In this document: positions 22,243-22,260 of the stretch, in pieces
How the letters are laid out: every line of letters begins with the position of its first letter
Position numbering within the stretch: the stretch's first letter is position 1
Assembly: GCA_964571215.1 (NCBI GenBank)
Contig: CAZMZZ010000024.1
Location: forward strand, 1 to 22,260
Direction of reading: 5' to 3'
Length of the DNA: 22,260 bases
Origin: CAJWPI01 sp964571215
GTDB lineage: Bacteria > Pseudomonadota > Gammaproteobacteria > Magnimaribacterales > Magnimaribacteraceae
The notes under the pieces: model-generated
Told to the model about the DNA's origin: nothing
What the model saw: the letters and a program-made list of their open reading frames with translations, nothing else
Databases searched by the model: none
Program-made: the position numbers and the translations under genes

Positions 22243-22260
22243 GTAGAAACATTAATTTTT

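Noticed and set aside
1..22260. CRISPR array, tRNA, rRNA, insertion sequence or prophage
   Set aside because: I found no regularly spaced repeats, no tRNA-like cloverleaf, no rRNA sequence and no transposase, integrase or phage structural gene among the frames.

Overview
This is an AT-rich window (my impression is well under 40% G+C) of ordinary bacterial chromosome with short intergenic gaps and a Gram-negative gene set: a TonB-dependent outer-membrane receptor, a periplasmic cytochrome c-quinoprotein, and the ybbA-ybbP/tesA arrangement known from gammaproteobacteria. Base composition, frequent TTG/GTG or unusual starts and a TonB receptor heading a set of small hydrophobic-substrate enzymes suggest a marine oligotrophic gammaproteobacterium of the SAR86 kind. 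That placement is inference from gene content, not from a marker gene. I saw no rRNA, tRNA, CRISPR array, transposase, integrase or phage gene.

Layout. 3-1517 (+): the 3' part of a family 2 glycoside hydrolase resembling beta-glucuronidase. 1591-2217 (-): a MarC-family membrane protein. 2218-2709: intergenic, with one copy of a short repeat and a likely promoter. 2710-9053 (+): six genes in a row, namely TonB-dependent receptor, luciferase-like flavin monooxygenase, SRPBCC protein, an SDR that has lost its catalytic Tyr, a canonical SDR, and an HSL-family esterase. They look like one uptake-and-breakdown unit for a lipophilic alcohol, ketone or ester. 9126-11165 (-): a PQQ beta-propeller dehydrogenase with an N-terminal cytochrome c domain, whose only sensible start codon is ATT. 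11476-11967 (+): a shikimate-kinase-family protein with altered substrate-site residues. 11992-16071 (-): an exported RNase Z-like metallo-hydrolase behind the YbbP permease and YbbA ATPase, with tesA diverging from ybbA across only 15 nt. 16780-17253 (+): DUF2721 membrane protein. 17262-18412 (-): fatty-acid-desaturase family protein and a small membrane protein. 18461-19659 (+): DUF5652-like small protein overlapping a membrane-anchored alpha/beta hydrolase. 19652-20074 (+): a small gene broken by two compensating frameshifts. 20143-20331 (+): a small membrane protein. 20401-21174 (+): short-type AMP nucleosidase. 21180-22187 (-): a second luciferase-like oxidoreductase of the Rv3520c type.

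How the genes may work together. In the central cluster the receptor would import a bulky hydrophobic compound, the SDRs would interconvert alcohol and ketone, the flavin monooxygenase could oxygenate (possibly Baeyer-Villiger type), and the esterase would open the resulting ester or lactone; the SRPBCC protein could bind or cyclise an intermediate. The least explained items are a three-copy intergenic repeat whose two best copies keep the same hairpin with changed paired bases, the ATT start of the quinoprotein, the degenerate SDR, and the doubly frameshifted small gene.
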